From: Allobosea sp. 47.2.35
Lineage (GTDB): Bacteria > Pseudomonadota > Alphaproteobacteria > Rhizobiales > Beijerinckiaceae
DNA: 64,000 nucleotides
Assembly (NCBI RefSeq): GCF_024655635.1
Contig: NZ_JANLGI010000017.1
Location: forward strand, 1 to 64,000
Direction of reading: 5' to 3'
Part shown: positions 1 to 8,242 of the stretch, in pieces
How positions within the stretch are numbered: the stretch's first letter is position 1
Layout of the letters: each line of letters opens with the position of its first letter
The notes under the pieces: model-generated
Databases searched by the model: none
The model's input: only the letters and a program-made list of their open reading frames with translations
Told to the model about the DNA's origin: nothing
Made by a program: the position numbers and the translations under genes

Positions 1-24
1 CGAGGCCCGCCGCTGCGATCGGAC

Positions 25-1215
25 TTACTTCTTCTTGGCGCCGCCGACCTGCTCGTCCCAGATGCGGAAGGCGATCACCATCTTGTCGGGGTTGAGCGGG
101 GTTTCCATCGGATTATCGGCGATGAGCTTCTCGTATTCGGGCCGGCCGAACTCGGCGATGGCCTTCTGGCTGGAGGCCGGGGCCATCGAGAGCGGCACGT
201 CCTTCACGGCCGGACCCGGATAGAAATAGCCCTCGTCATAGGTGAAGGCCTGCTGCGTGGGCGTCAGCATGTGGCGGATCAGGTCGAGCAGCACGTTGAG
301 CTTCTCGTCCGAGACACCCTTCGGGATCATCATGTACTGGGCGTCGGTGACCCAGTGGAAACCCTTGAGCGCCTGGATCTTGGCTTCCTTCGGCACGATG
401 CCGAGCACGCGCGGGTTGATGTCCCAGCCGGTGGTCGAGACGATGATGTCGCGCGAGCCGTCGCCGAGCTCCTTCATCGTCTGGCCGGTGCCGCCCGGAT
501 AGTACTCGATGTTCTCGCCGAGTTCCTTGAGATAGGCCCAGGTCTTGTCCCAGCCCTTCTCAGGATCCTTCGGGTCCTTGTCGCCGAGGAGATAGGGCAG
601 GCCCATGATCCAGGTGCGGCCGGGGCCGGAATTGGCCGGGCGGCCGTAGAAGAAGCGGTTCTTGTTCTGCTTGGTCCAGGCCAGCAGCTCTTCCGCCGTG
701 GTCGGCACCTGCTTGACGCGGTCCGGCATGTATTCGAGCAGCGGGCCGGAGGGGTAGTAGACCATCGCCATGGCCTGGCCCTGCCCGAGATTGTGCATGG
801 CGAGCGCCGGCTTGAGGTAGATGTCTTCCGGCTTCGGCAATTCGGCCTGCAGGCGCGGCAGCAGATCGACCCAGAGCTTCTGGTCGATGCCGGCCGAAAG
901 CACGTCCAGGCCACCGATGACCATGTCGATATCGAGGCGGCCGGCATTCTGCTGGGCCTTGATCTTCGCCGGGAGCTCGGGCGCCGGGGCCTTGGTGAAG
1001 ACCATGCGCGAGACGGCCTTGGGATTGGCCTTCGGATAATTCTCCAGCGGCGTCTGGACGAGCGCGAGCGCCCCGCCGACGTCGATGATGCTGATCGTCA
1101 GCGGCGAGGCCGGCAGCTTGAGCTGCTGCGCAAAGACGCCGGGCGCATGCGCAGCGACGCCGAGACCGGCAACGCCACCGATGAAATGACGCCGATTGAT
1201 GCTGTCGTGAGCCAT
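25..1215 (-). CDS. ABC transporter substrate-binding protein (Tat-exported)
   Basis: Periplasmic solute-binding protein of about 396 aa. The N-terminus carries a twin-arginine signal (NRRHF, then a Gly/Ala-rich hydrophobic stretch ending at FAQ), so export through Tat is likely. The body resembles extracellular binding proteins of the spermidine/putrescine and sugar type (repeated Trp/Tyr pocket residues, a PGG turn, a STTGWD segment). The start at 1215 is chosen because a strong GGAGGAG lies just upstream; the frame stays open to 1317 but that extension looks untranslated. It is divergent from a GntR regulator and uxuA, so a uronate or related sugar acid is a reasonable substrate guess. No permease genes are inside the window; they may lie to the left. 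Confidence 0.8.
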   Translation of the reverse strand: MAHDSINRRHFIGGVAGLGVAAHAPGVFAQQLKLPASPLTISIIDVGGALALVQTPLENYPKANPKAVSRMVFTKAPAPELPAKIKAQQNAGRLDIDMVIGGLDVLSAGIDQKLWVDLLPRLQAELPKPEDIYLKPALAMHNLGQGQAMAMVYYPSGPLLEYMPDRVKQVPTTAEELLAWTKQNKNRFFYGRPANSGPGRTWIMGLPYLLGDKDPKDPEKGWDKTWAYLKELGENIEYYPGGTGQTMKELGDGSRDIIVSTTGWDINPRVLGIVPKEAKIQALKGFHWVTDAQYMMIPKGVSDEKLNVLLDLIRHMLTPTQQAFTYDEGYFYPGPAVKDVPLSMAPASSQKAIAEFGRPEYEKLIADNPMETPLNPDKMVIAFRIWDEQVGGAKKK

Positions 1216-1346
1216 GATTTCTCCTCCAGATGTGGATGCCCGCTTACGAGCTTTATTATGATGTGCGAGCCTGACCGCCCCGATCCGGCCCCTGCCCTCG
1301 CCCCGGGAACCTGCCAAGTTGACGCAGCCCCCGGTTGATCAGTATC

Positions 1347-1358
1347 CTAGTATACTAG
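1347..1358. promoter_or_regulatory. Probable GntR/FCD operator palindrome
   Basis: CTAGTATACTAG is a perfect 12-bp palindrome in the intergenic region between the divergent binding-protein gene and the GntR gene, 17 bp before the GntR start. Its core fits the TNGT-N-ACNA pattern known for FadR/FCD-type GntR operators, which suggests autoregulation and control of the divergent promoter. Binding is inferred. Confidence 0.6.
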
Positions 1359-1375
1359 TCGTCGAGAGCTTGGCA

Positions 1376-2071
1376 ATGGCCCACCCAGCAACCCGTCACA
1401 GCACGGACCAAATCTACAGCGTTCTGCGCGGCGATGTGATCAGCGGCGCGTTGAAACCGCGCGAATCGATGTCGGAGGCGCGGATGGCTTTGCGCTTCGG
1501 CGTCAGCCGCACACCTGTGCGCGAGGCCTTCAAGCGGCTGGTCGACGAGGGCTTCCTCGTCGCCGTGCCGCAGGTCGGCACCTTCGTCGCACCGATCGAC
1601 CTCGCCGCCGTCCATGACAGCCAGTTCGTGCGCGAGACGCTGGAATGCCGCACCGTCGTGCTGGCCGCCCAGCGCATCGGCGATGCCGATTGCCGCCGCC
1701 TCGCGGCCCAGATCGAGGAACAGGCAGAGGCTGTCCGGCGCGGAGAGCGCTCAGAGATCTTCCGCCTCGACGAGGTGTTCCATGCCGAGATCTCGCGCAT
1801 CGCCGGGCACCGTGCGGTCTGGAGCATGATCGAGAGCGTGAAGGCCCAGATGGACCGGGTGCGCTGCCTTTCGCTGGAGACGCCGTCCTGGTCCGAGGTG
1901 ATCCTGAACGAGCACAGGATCATCGCTGCCTGCATCATGAAGCATGACGCGAAAGGCGCGGAAGCCGCGATGCGCGCGCATCTGCGCACCGTCTTCGCGA
2001 CGATCGACACGATCGCAAAGGACCATGCGGACGCCTTCGACGATTCCCGCCTCGCTCCCGAAGCCCCCTGA
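1376..2071 (+). CDS. GntR family transcriptional regulator (FCD subfamily)
   Basis: About 231 aa from the ATG at 1376. The N-terminal winged helix-turn-helix shows the usual GntR pattern (LRGDVISGALKPRE, then SEARMALRFGVSRTPVREAF). The C-terminal two-thirds is a helical FCD ligand domain with spaced His and Asp residues (FRLDEVFHAEI, NEHRII). FCD regulators typically bind sugar acids or their metabolites and release DNA. Sitting directly before uxuA and divergent from a solute-binding protein, it is probably the local repressor of hexuronate uptake and catabolism. The reading frame opens at 1319, but those extra codons run through the operator and are unlikely to be translated. Confidence 0.9.
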   Translation: MAHPATRHSTDQIYSVLRGDVISGALKPRESMSEARMALRFGVSRTPVREAFKRLVDEGFLVAVPQVGTFVAPIDLAAVHDSQFVRETLECRTVVLAAQRIGDADCRRLAAQIEEQAEAVRRGERSEIFRLDEVFHAEISRIAGHRAVWSMIESVKAQMDRVRCLSLETPSWSEVILNEHRIIAACIMKHDAKGAEAAMRAHLRTVFATIDTIAKDHADAFDDSRLAPEAP

Positions 2072-2116
2072 CGCCGTTTCCCGCGCAGCGACATTTCTCA
2101 CAAGGATAACAAGACC

Positions 2117-3313
2117 ATGGAACAATGCTGGCGCTGGTTCGGGCCGGACGATGTCGTGACTCTGGCGCAGGCCCGGCAGGCGGGCGCGACCGGCATCGTC
2201 AACTCGCTGCACCAGATTCCATATGGCGTGATCTGGAGCACCGAGGAGATCGAGAAGCGCCAGGCCATCGTCCGCTCCGACAAGAGCCTCGGCCTCGAAT
2301 GGAAGGTCGTCGAGAGCCTGCCGATCCACGAGAGCGTGAAGATCGGCGAAGGCGATCTCGAAACCGTCTTCGCGAACTACCGCCAGTCGATGCGCAATCT
2401 CGCTGCCTGCGGCCTGGAGGTGATCTGCTACAACTTCATGCCGGTGCTGGACTGGACCCGCACCGAGCTTGCCCACAAGCTCCCGGGCGGCGGCACGGCG
2501 CTTCGCTTCAACTTGCACGAATATGTCGCGCTCGACCATTTCATGCTGAAGCGCAAGGGCGCCGACGAGGGCCATTCCACCGAGGTGATGGACAACGCCA
2601 GGGCGTGGTTCGAGAAGTCCTCGCAGGCCGATCGTGATCGGCTACTCTCGAGCGTCATGGCCGGCCTGCCCGGCGCCTTCGACCGCTACGACCTGCCCGG
2701 CCTCGCCCGCATTCTCGATCGCTATGCCGGCATGACCCATGACAAGCTGCGCGCCAATCTGAAGCGCTTCCTGGAGGCGATCATCCCGACCGCTGAAGAG
2801 GTCGGCATCCGCATGTGCATTCATCCGGACGACCCGCCGCGCTCGCTCTTCGGCCTGCCGCGGATCTGCTCGACCGAGGACGACATCGCCTACATCCTCG
2901 GCTCGGTCGAATCCCCCGCGAACGGCCTGACGCTGTGCTCGGGCTCGCTCGGCGCCAATCCGAAGAACGACGTTCCCGGCATCGCCCGGCGCTTCGCCGA
3001 CAAGATCTGGTTCGCGCATCTGCGCAACGTCGCCAAGGACCCGGACGGCTCCTTCATGGAGGCCGAGCATCTCGGTGGCGATACCGACATGGTCGCGCTG
3101 GTCGATGCGCTGATGGCCGAGGAGCAGCGCCGCAAGTCAGCCGGTCACCCGCACTGGCAGATTCCGATGCGGCCCGACCATGGCCACGAACTGCTCGACG
3201 ATGTCGGCAAGGGCTCGTTCCCGGGCTACCCAGCGGTCGGGCGCCTGCGGGGGCTCGCGGAGTTGCGGGGCGTGATGACCACGCTGGCGCAAGTCAAAGG
3301 CTACGCGGCCTGA
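2117..3313 (+). CDS. uxuA: Mannonate dehydratase
   Basis: UxuA converts D-mannonate to 2-keto-3-deoxygluconate in the hexuronate pathway, using a divalent metal in a TIM-barrel fold. The 398-aa product has the family N-terminus (MEQCWRWFGPDD) and conserved segments such as HQIPYGVIW, CIHPDDPP, a CSGSLGAN block and RPDHGHEL near the end, which supply metal and substrate ligands. An AAGGA ribosome binding site precedes the ATG. It follows the GntR gene by 45 bp and is probably co-transcribed with it. A hairpin terminator follows the stop codon. Confidence 0.95.
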   Translation: MEQCWRWFGPDDVVTLAQARQAGATGIVNSLHQIPYGVIWSTEEIEKRQAIVRSDKSLGLEWKVVESLPIHESVKIGEGDLETVFANYRQSMRNLAACGLEVICYNFMPVLDWTRTELAHKLPGGGTALRFNLHEYVALDHFMLKRKGADEGHSTEVMDNARAWFEKSSQADRDRLLSSVMAGLPGAFDRYDLPGLARILDRYAGMTHDKLRANLKRFLEAIIPTAEEVGIRMCIHPDDPPRSLFGLPRICSTEDDIAYILGSVESPANGLTLCSGSLGANPKNDVPGIARRFADKIWFAHLRNVAKDPDGSFMEAEHLGGDTDMVALVDALMAEEQRRKSAGHPHWQIPMRPDHGHELLDDVGKGSFPGYPAVGRLRGLAELRGVMTTLAQVKGYAA

Positions 3314-3319
3314 AACGCG

Positions 3320-3345
3320 AAAGGCGGGCCTTGAGCCCGCCTTTT
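3320..3345. terminator. Rho-independent terminator after uxuA
   Basis: A 10-bp GC-rich stem (AAAGGCGGGC / GCCCGCCTTT) with a 5-nt loop is followed by T residues, 7 nt after the uxuA stop. The A run on the other side lets it serve the convergent ureE gene as well. Confidence 0.85.
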
Positions 3346-3371
3346 ATAGGACTATCGAAGCGCCTGCCTCT

Positions 3372-4076
3372 TCAGTGATCGTGGGAATGGCCCTTGTGGC
3401 CATGCGCGGCGCCATGGCCGTGACCATGATCGTGATGGCCATGGCCGTGATGGTCGTGATCATGGCCGCAACCGCAACCTTCGCCATGAGCGTGCTGGTG
3501 CTTGTGATCATGGTCGTGCTTGTGGCCATGCGCGTGATCATGGCCATGGTGTCCGTGGCTGTGGTCATGGCCATGATGGTGATCGTGATGGTCATGACCA
3601 TGGTCGTGATGATCGTGCCCGCAGCCGCAATCATCGCCATGGGCGTGGTGATGCACTTCCGCCTCCGGCTGGAAAGGACGCTCGACCACCGTCATCGAAC
3701 AGCCCTGCCCGCGCACCAACTCGCCGAGCGCGGCGTCGTTCGGGATGTAGAGAGCCTCAGCCGTCATCTCGGCCGGGACGTGATGGCCGCCGAGATGCCA
3801 GGCGAGGCGCACCAGCCGCAGCGGGTTCTCGGCGCGGATTTCCAGCAGGCTTTCCGGCGCGGCCTTGATCTGGACCAGCGTGCCGTCTTCCAGCTTCAGC
3901 GCATCGCCGTCGTTCAGCACCGCCGCCTTGTCGAGCGCGATCGCGAGCTCCAGCCCGCCCGTGGCGCGAACGCTCACGCCGTTGATCGCGCGGTCGCGAT
4001 GGCCCAGCGGCAGCGTATCGACGACGCGCTCGGCCTTGACGGCGGCCTTGCGGAGAACGGAGGTGGCGCGAAGCAT
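3372..4076 (-). CDS. ureE: Urease accessory protein UreE with very long His-rich tail
   Basis: UreE is the nickel metallochaperone that delivers Ni to apo-urease. Residues 1-140 fit the two UreE domains (N-terminal beta domain with the DTLPLGHRDR pattern; C-terminal domain with LAWHLGGHH). From about residue 142 to the end (93 residues) the protein is almost only His, Asp and Gly, with roughly 44 histidines and two CGCGHDH-type motifs. Such tails store or buffer Ni, but this one is unusually long. No other urease gene lies within the window, so it is separated from ureABC/DFG, if present. It could also serve another nickel enzyme. Confidence 0.85.
   Translation of the reverse strand: MLRATSVLRKAAVKAERVVDTLPLGHRDRAINGVSVRATGGLELAIALDKAAVLNDGDALKLEDGTLVQIKAAPESLLEIRAENPLRLVRLAWHLGGHHVPAEMTAEALYIPNDAALGELVRGQGCSMTVVERPFQPEAEVHHHAHGDDCGCGHDHHDHGHDHHDHHHGHDHSHGHHGHDHAHGHKHDHDHKHQHAHGEGCGCGHDHDHHGHGHHDHGHGHGAAHGHKGHSHDH
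3375..3653 (-). repeat. Tandem low-complexity region encoding the UreE His tail
   Basis: About 280 bp of degenerate CAT/CAC-GAT/GGC units. At the DNA level this appears as repeated catgatcgtgatggcc-like blocks. It lies wholly inside the ureE reading frame and is a likely site of length variation by slippage. Confidence 0.8.
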
Positions 4077-4185
4077 CGGTGCGATCCCATGGCTTGAGGC
4101 TCAGGCGCCACGCGCCCGAGCCCGGATCGCAGCTTAGTAGCACAAACCGGCGGCCGTGCTACCAAGCCTGGATGTCACAGGGGCC

Positions 4186-5214
4186 TCAGCGCGGCAGCGC
4201 CTTGACCTCGGTGTCGAACTTCTTGAGCAGGCGCGAGCGCTCGGCCGGCGAGCCCCAGCGCGGGGTGTCGTAGTCGATCAGCTTCATCTCGGCGAATTTC
4301 GGCGCGTCCGGCGAAAGCAGCGAATTCTTGTTCGACGGGATCGAGTTGATCTTCAGCTTCGCATTGATGTTCTGGGCATCGGGCGAGAGCGTGAAATCGA
4401 CGAACTTGCGCGCGGCCTCCGGGTTCTTGCCACCCTTGATGATCGAGACCGAGCCGGTCTCGTAGCCCGTACCCTCGCAGGGAGCGAAGGTCTCGATCGG
4501 CGCGCCCTGCAGCTTCTGCGTCAGCATGTCGTGGATGAAGGCGATGCCGACAGCCGTCTCGCCGAGTGCTGCCGCCTTGACCGGGGCGATGCCGGACTTG
4601 GTGTACTGGCTGATGTTCTTGTGCAGGCTCTTGAGGAACTCGAAGCCCTTCTCCTCGCCGAGGCGCTGCACCGTCGTCGCCAGGAAGACATAGGCCGTGC
4701 CCGACGAACTGGGATCGGCGATCTGGACCTCATCGCGCAGCTTGGGATCGAGCAGGTCGGCCCAGCATTTCGGCGCGGCGATGCCCTTCTTCTTCAGGAC
4801 TTCGGTGTTGTAGCCGACGCCGAGCGCGCCGAGATAGATGCCGTTGGTGCGGAATTTCGACTGCTCGGCATGGCGCTGCGCCCAGTCGTGCAGTTCCGGC
4901 AGCTTCGGCGACTTGTACTCGTCGAGCAGGCCTTCGTCGGCCGCCTGGAGATGCGGCTCGCCCGGCCCGCCCCACCAGACGTCGCCGCGCGGATTGCTCG
5001 CCTCGGCCTTGACCTGCGCATAGACCTCGCCGGTGCTCTTGCGGACCATCGCGACCTTGATGCCGGTCGCCTTCTCGAACATCGCCGCGCCCTCGCGGCA
5101 CTGCTCCTCGAGGATCGAGCAATAGACCGTGACCTGACCCTGGGCGAAGGCCGGAGCTGTGAAAGCCAGGCCGGCGAAGAGCGCGCCAACCGGCGCAAAG
5201 CGCGAAGAAACCAT
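4186..5214 (-). CDS. ABC transporter substrate-binding protein, iron(III)/Fbp-like
   Basis: About 342 aa with a Sec signal peptide (ending near TAPAFAQ) and a mature start QVTVYCS typical of the AfuA/FbpA/IdiA binding-protein cluster. Conserved stretches include the WWGGPGEPH segment, GYNTEVLKKK and ADPSSSGTAY. Three consecutive ATGs occur; the third (5214) has the correct spacing from GGGAGG, the first two lie too close. It is flanked by unrelated genes and no permease or ATPase is adjacent, so it is an orphan binding protein. The ligand may be ferric iron, but an organic or phosphonate-type substrate is possible. Confidence 0.8.
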   Translation of the reverse strand: MVSSRFAPVGALFAGLAFTAPAFAQGQVTVYCSILEEQCREGAAMFEKATGIKVAMVRKSTGEVYAQVKAEASNPRGDVWWGGPGEPHLQAADEGLLDEYKSPKLPELHDWAQRHAEQSKFRTNGIYLGALGVGYNTEVLKKKGIAAPKCWADLLDPKLRDEVQIADPSSSGTAYVFLATTVQRLGEEKGFEFLKSLHKNISQYTKSGIAPVKAAALGETAVGIAFIHDMLTQKLQGAPIETFAPCEGTGYETGSVSIIKGGKNPEAARKFVDFTLSPDAQNINAKLKINSIPSNKNSLLSPDAPKFAEMKLIDYDTPRWGSPAERSRLLKKFDTEVKALPR

Positions 5215-5287
5215 CATCATCCTCCCGATCGGATTCGTTTGCCGACGAAAAGACCGATGGGAGGATGGGGAGTCAAGCGAAGAGCGG

Positions 5288-6193
5288 CTAGGCCTCGCCC
5301 TCCGGCTTGCCGGGCGCGGGAACTGCCGCCGCCTCGGCTGGCTTCGCGCGCTTCTTCTTGGCGACGGGCTTCTTGCGGCGCTTCGCCCGCGCCTTCGGCA
5401 GTTGCGCTTCCTGCAGCATCTCGAGCTGGACCTGCTGGATCTCGGCGAGACGCTGCCATTGCCGGGTGACGAGATGGTCCATCTTCTCGTGCAGATGCCG
5501 GATTTCGAGCTCGGCCTTCAGGTTGACCTGGTAGTCGTTGAGCGAACGCAGCCGATCCTTCGATTCCTGCCGCTTCTGGCTCATCATGATGATCGGCGCC
5601 TGCACCGCCGCGATGCAGGACAGGACGAGGTTCAGCAGGATGAAGGGATAGGGATCGAAGGCCTTGGCCTCGCCCATCAGGCCGTTGATCCCCATCCAGA
5701 CCGCCAACACGAAGCCGAAGCTGATCAGGAAGGCCCAGGAGCCGCCAAAGCTTGCGAGATTGTCCGAGAAGCGCTCTCCGAGCGTGCGGTGCTCCTCGAA
5801 ATCATCTTCGGTGTTCTCGGCGATGGTCTCCTGCCGGGCGATGCTTTCGGCGACCTCGCGGTCGAGGTCCGAGTACTCGCCGTGTTCCTCGCGCAGGATT
5901 TCCTCAACATAACGGGTGCGGTAGCGCGCGAGCTCCTTCAGGCTGATCAGCGCGTGATCGGGCAGGTCAGGGAAGTCGTTGCGGATATGGTCGGCGAGCG
6001 CGGGGCGCAGCGTGCCGATCTCGATCAGGTTCTTGCGCGCCAGCTCCTGCCCGCTGATGGCGCAGATTCCGCGCTTCTTGCTGGCCGCGCCGGCAACGCT
6101 CGCCGGATCGGCCAGGGTCGCGAGAGCGGCCGACGGCGCCTCCGCGACCTCACCATCATCCCGTTCCTGTGTCATTCCCTGCCCGTCATTCAC
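5288..6193 (-). CDS. DUF1003 family inner-membrane protein
   Basis: 301 aa. A CAISGQ motif near residue 45 is followed by a soluble segment and two predicted membrane spans (around FGGSWAFLISFGFVLAVWMG and PFILLNLVLSCIAAVQ), then the DUF1003 signature region MMSQKRQ...DR. The C-terminus is a predicted coiled coil ending in a Lys/Arg/Ala/Pro-rich tail. The biochemical role of the family is unknown. The start could also be the ATG at 6175, which sits closer to a GGGCAGGGA sequence. No operon partner is evident. Confidence 0.85.
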   Translation of the reverse strand: MNDGQGMTQERDDGEVAEAPSAALATLADPASVAGAASKKRGICAISGQELARKNLIEIGTLRPALADHIRNDFPDLPDHALISLKELARYRTRYVEEILREEHGEYSDLDREVAESIARQETIAENTEDDFEEHRTLGERFSDNLASFGGSWAFLISFGFVLAVWMGINGLMGEAKAFDPYPFILLNLVLSCIAAVQAPIIMMSQKRQESKDRLRSLNDYQVNLKAELEIRHLHEKMDHLVTRQWQRLAEIQQVQLEMLQEAQLPKARAKRRKKPVAKKKRAKPAEAAAVPAPGKPEGEA

Positions 6194-6356
6194 GTAGCGT
6201 GCCTTCCGTAGATTGCACCTGATCTCCCCGTCGATACCAGCACCCTAAAAAGCCCGGCCGATGGCAGCCTTCCGAAACGAGATCGCCCGGCGAGGCGGCT
6301 GCCTCTCCGGGCTCATGGTCGTCACGGGGCCGCACGCGGCCCGTTCGGGCTAGGCC

Positions 6357-6695
6357 TCAGCCTTTCGGCTTCTCGTCCTTGTCGGCTTCGTCCGAATCCT
6401 CGTCATCCTCTTCGGATTCGTCGGCCTCGCCGCCCTCATCTTCGTCCTCGTCGTCTTCCTCGTCCTCTTCGTCGAGGTCGAGATATTCGTAGCCGAAGAC
6501 GATCTCGCCGGTCTCCGGATCGAAAGCGCTGGCCGAAGCATCCTCGAAGGCCTCGATCAGGAGTTCGGCATCCTCGGCCCCCTCGACATCGAAGCGGCGC
6601 ACGGCCTCTTCGCCGTCGGCCCGCAGGACGAGCTCGATCGACCACCCCTTGCCCGTAGTGTCATAGATGCATTTCAGACCCTGGATCGCCAGCAT
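6357..6695 (-). CDS. Hypothetical protein with highly acidic C-terminal tail
   Basis: 112 aa. The first 70 residues form a compact alpha/beta-looking sequence (MLAIQGLKCIYDTTGKGW, VLRADGEEAV). The last 40 residues are nearly all Asp and Glu, ending DEKPKG. The reading frame is preceded by a purine-rich ribosome binding site (AGGAGAG). I do not recognise a named family. Acidic tails of this kind can bind divalent cations or basic proteins, but that is speculation. It stands alone between a DUF1003 gene and a sugar kinase gene. Confidence 0.7.
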   Translation of the reverse strand: MLAIQGLKCIYDTTGKGWSIELVLRADGEEAVRRFDVEGAEDAELLIEAFEDASASAFDPETGEIVFGYEYLDLDEEDEEDDEDEDEGGEADESEEDDEDSDEADKDEKPKG

Positions 6696-6799
6696 GATGC
6701 TCTCTCCTGAGCGCGGCAGCGCGCGCCGGGTCAGATGCCCGACGCGCGTGACGACTGCACGACGCTGGAAAGACAGAGGTTAGACAGCGATCGGCCGGG

Positions 6800-7705
6800 C
6801 TAGGCGCCGGCCTGCACGAGGAAGCGCTCGACCTCGTCGCGCTTCGGCGCGCCGCTGCGGCCACCGAAGCGAGTGCATTTGATCGCGGCCGCCGCCGAGG
6901 CGAAGCGGATCGCCGCCGGCTCGGCCTGCCCTTCGGCCAAGGCGAGCGCGAAGGCGCCATGCCAGACATCGCCGGCGCCCAGCGTATCGACCGTCTCGAC
7001 GATGAAAGCCGGACTATGCCGGACCTGCCCGTCATCGACGAAGAGCACGCCCTCCTTGCCGAGCGTGACCGCAAGCCAGGTCGGGACGCCGGCCGCAACC
7101 TTGGCAAGGCCAGCGCGCGGGTCCTCCTCGCCGGAAATCTCGCGCAAGGCCTGCTGGCTGAAGGCGACATGGCTCGCCGTGCCGACGAGATCGGGATGCG
7201 GCGGCCTACGGTCGCCGTCGAGCACGCCGGGCACGCCGGCAGCGCGGGCGAGCTTCAGGGCGGCAAGCGCCCCCTCCCCCCAGCGCGTATCGGCAAGCAC
7301 GGCGCCAGCACCCGTTGGAAGCGCGGCCGGCAGCCAGGCGACATCCTCCGGCATGGCCGGGTCGGAATAGGAGATCACCATGCGCTCGCCTTCGGCATCG
7401 ACGAGAATCGCCGAGACGGGCGAACGCAGGCCGGCGACGCGGCGGGCGAAGCCGGCATCGACGCCTTCCGATTCGAGATCGGCAACGATCTGGTCGCCGG
7501 TCAGGTCATCGGCGAGGCGCGTCGCCAGCCAGCAGGCTCCACCGAGGCGGGCGATCGCGACCGAGGCATTGCCGGCACAGCCGCCACCGACGACGGCGAG
7601 CCCGCGCGAGCGGTACTTCTCGCCGCGGGTCGGCATGGTCTCGACGCTGTAGACATAGTCCAGCGTCGCGATGCCCAGGCAGAAGACGCCGGCCAAGGCC
7701 TTCAC
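6800..7705 (-). CDS. PfkB family carbohydrate kinase (ribokinase-like)
   Basis: About 301 aa from a GTG start whose bases overlap the stop of the upstream gloA (GTGA), with GGGAG at good spacing; an ATG at 7735 in the same frame is the alternative. It shows both PfkB features: an N-terminal GG-rich sugar-binding part ([20 protein letters not shown]) and the C-terminal [13 protein letters not shown] motif with the catalytic Asp and anion hole. The substrate (ribose, fructose, adenosine or another sugar) cannot be read from sequence. Coupling to a glyoxalase gene suggests shared expression rather than a shared pathway. Confidence 0.85.
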   Translation of the reverse strand: MKALAGVFCLGIATLDYVYSVETMPTRGEKYRSRGLAVVGGGCAGNASVAIARLGGACWLATRLADDLTGDQIVADLESEGVDAGFARRVAGLRSPVSAILVDAEGERMVISYSDPAMPEDVAWLPAALPTGAGAVLADTRWGEGALAALKLARAAGVPGVLDGDRRPPHPDLVGTASHVAFSQQALREISGEEDPRAGLAKVAAGVPTWLAVTLGKEGVLFVDDGQVRHSPAFIVETVDTLGAGDVWHGAFALALAEGQAEPAAIRFASAAAAIKCTRFGGRSGAPKRDEVERFLVQAGA

Positions 7706-8154
7706 CAGCTCCCGGTGTTCTGCATGCTCGCCCACGGCTCGGCCGGGGCCTTCGGCTCGCCCTTCTGGAGCAGTTCGATCGAGATGTTGTCGGGCGAGCG
7801 GATGAAGGCCATGTTGCCGTCCCGCGGCGGGCGGTTGATGGTCACGCCGGCCTTCATCAGCTTGTCGCAGGTCGCGTAGATGTCATCGACCTCGTAGGCG
7901 AGATGGCCGAAGTTGCGCCCGCCGGTATAGGTCTCCGGGTCCCAGTTATAGGTCAGCTCCAGCGTCGGGCGGCCGCGCGAGGCGCCGGCCTTGGCCTCCG
8001 CCAGATCGTCGGAGGCCGCGAGGAAGACCAGCGTGAAGCGGCCCTTCTCGTTCTCGATGCGGCGGGTTTCGACCAGCCCGAACTTGTTGACGTAGAAATC
8101 GAGCGCCTGATCCAGGTCGGTCACGCGCACCATGGTGTGGAGATAACGCATCAT
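7702..8154 (-). CDS. gloA: VOC family protein, lactoylglutathione lyase-like (glyoxalase I)
   Basis: 150 aa in a single VOC fold of two beta-alpha-beta-beta-beta modules. The start [10 protein letters not shown], with its His metal ligand, the [10 protein letters not shown] segment, the LELTYNWD segment with a Glu, and [10 protein letters not shown] match glyoxalase I, which converts the methylglyoxal-glutathione hemithioacetal to S-lactoylglutathione. The C-terminal [12 protein letters not shown] holds the last conserved Glu. It overlaps the downstream PfkB kinase gene by 4 nt. Two adjacent ATGs are possible starts. Confidence 0.88.
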   Translation of the reverse strand: MMRYLHTMVRVTDLDQALDFYVNKFGLVETRRIENEKGRFTLVFLAASDDLAEAKAGASRGRPTLELTYNWDPETYTGGRNFGHLAYEVDDIYATCDKLMKAGVTINRPPRDGNMAFIRSPDNISIELLQKGEPKAPAEPWASMQNTGSW

Positions 8155-8242
8155 GTTTCCTCGTTGAGGGGCGGCAGGGTTGATCCGTTTCCTAAATCAG
8201 GCAAGAGCATCGCCGTTCCAAGCCATCTGAACAGGACGCGCC

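Noticed and set aside
271..1338. Plus-strand open frame of 355 codons
   Set aside because: Antisense shadow of the substrate-binding protein gene; Arg/Asp/Glu-biased composition and no ribosome site.
3375..4097. Long plus-strand frame encoding Met/Val-rich sequence, and an apparent CRISPR-like repeat
   Set aside because: It is the antisense of the His-rich UreE tail; the repeat units are degenerate codons without regular spacers.
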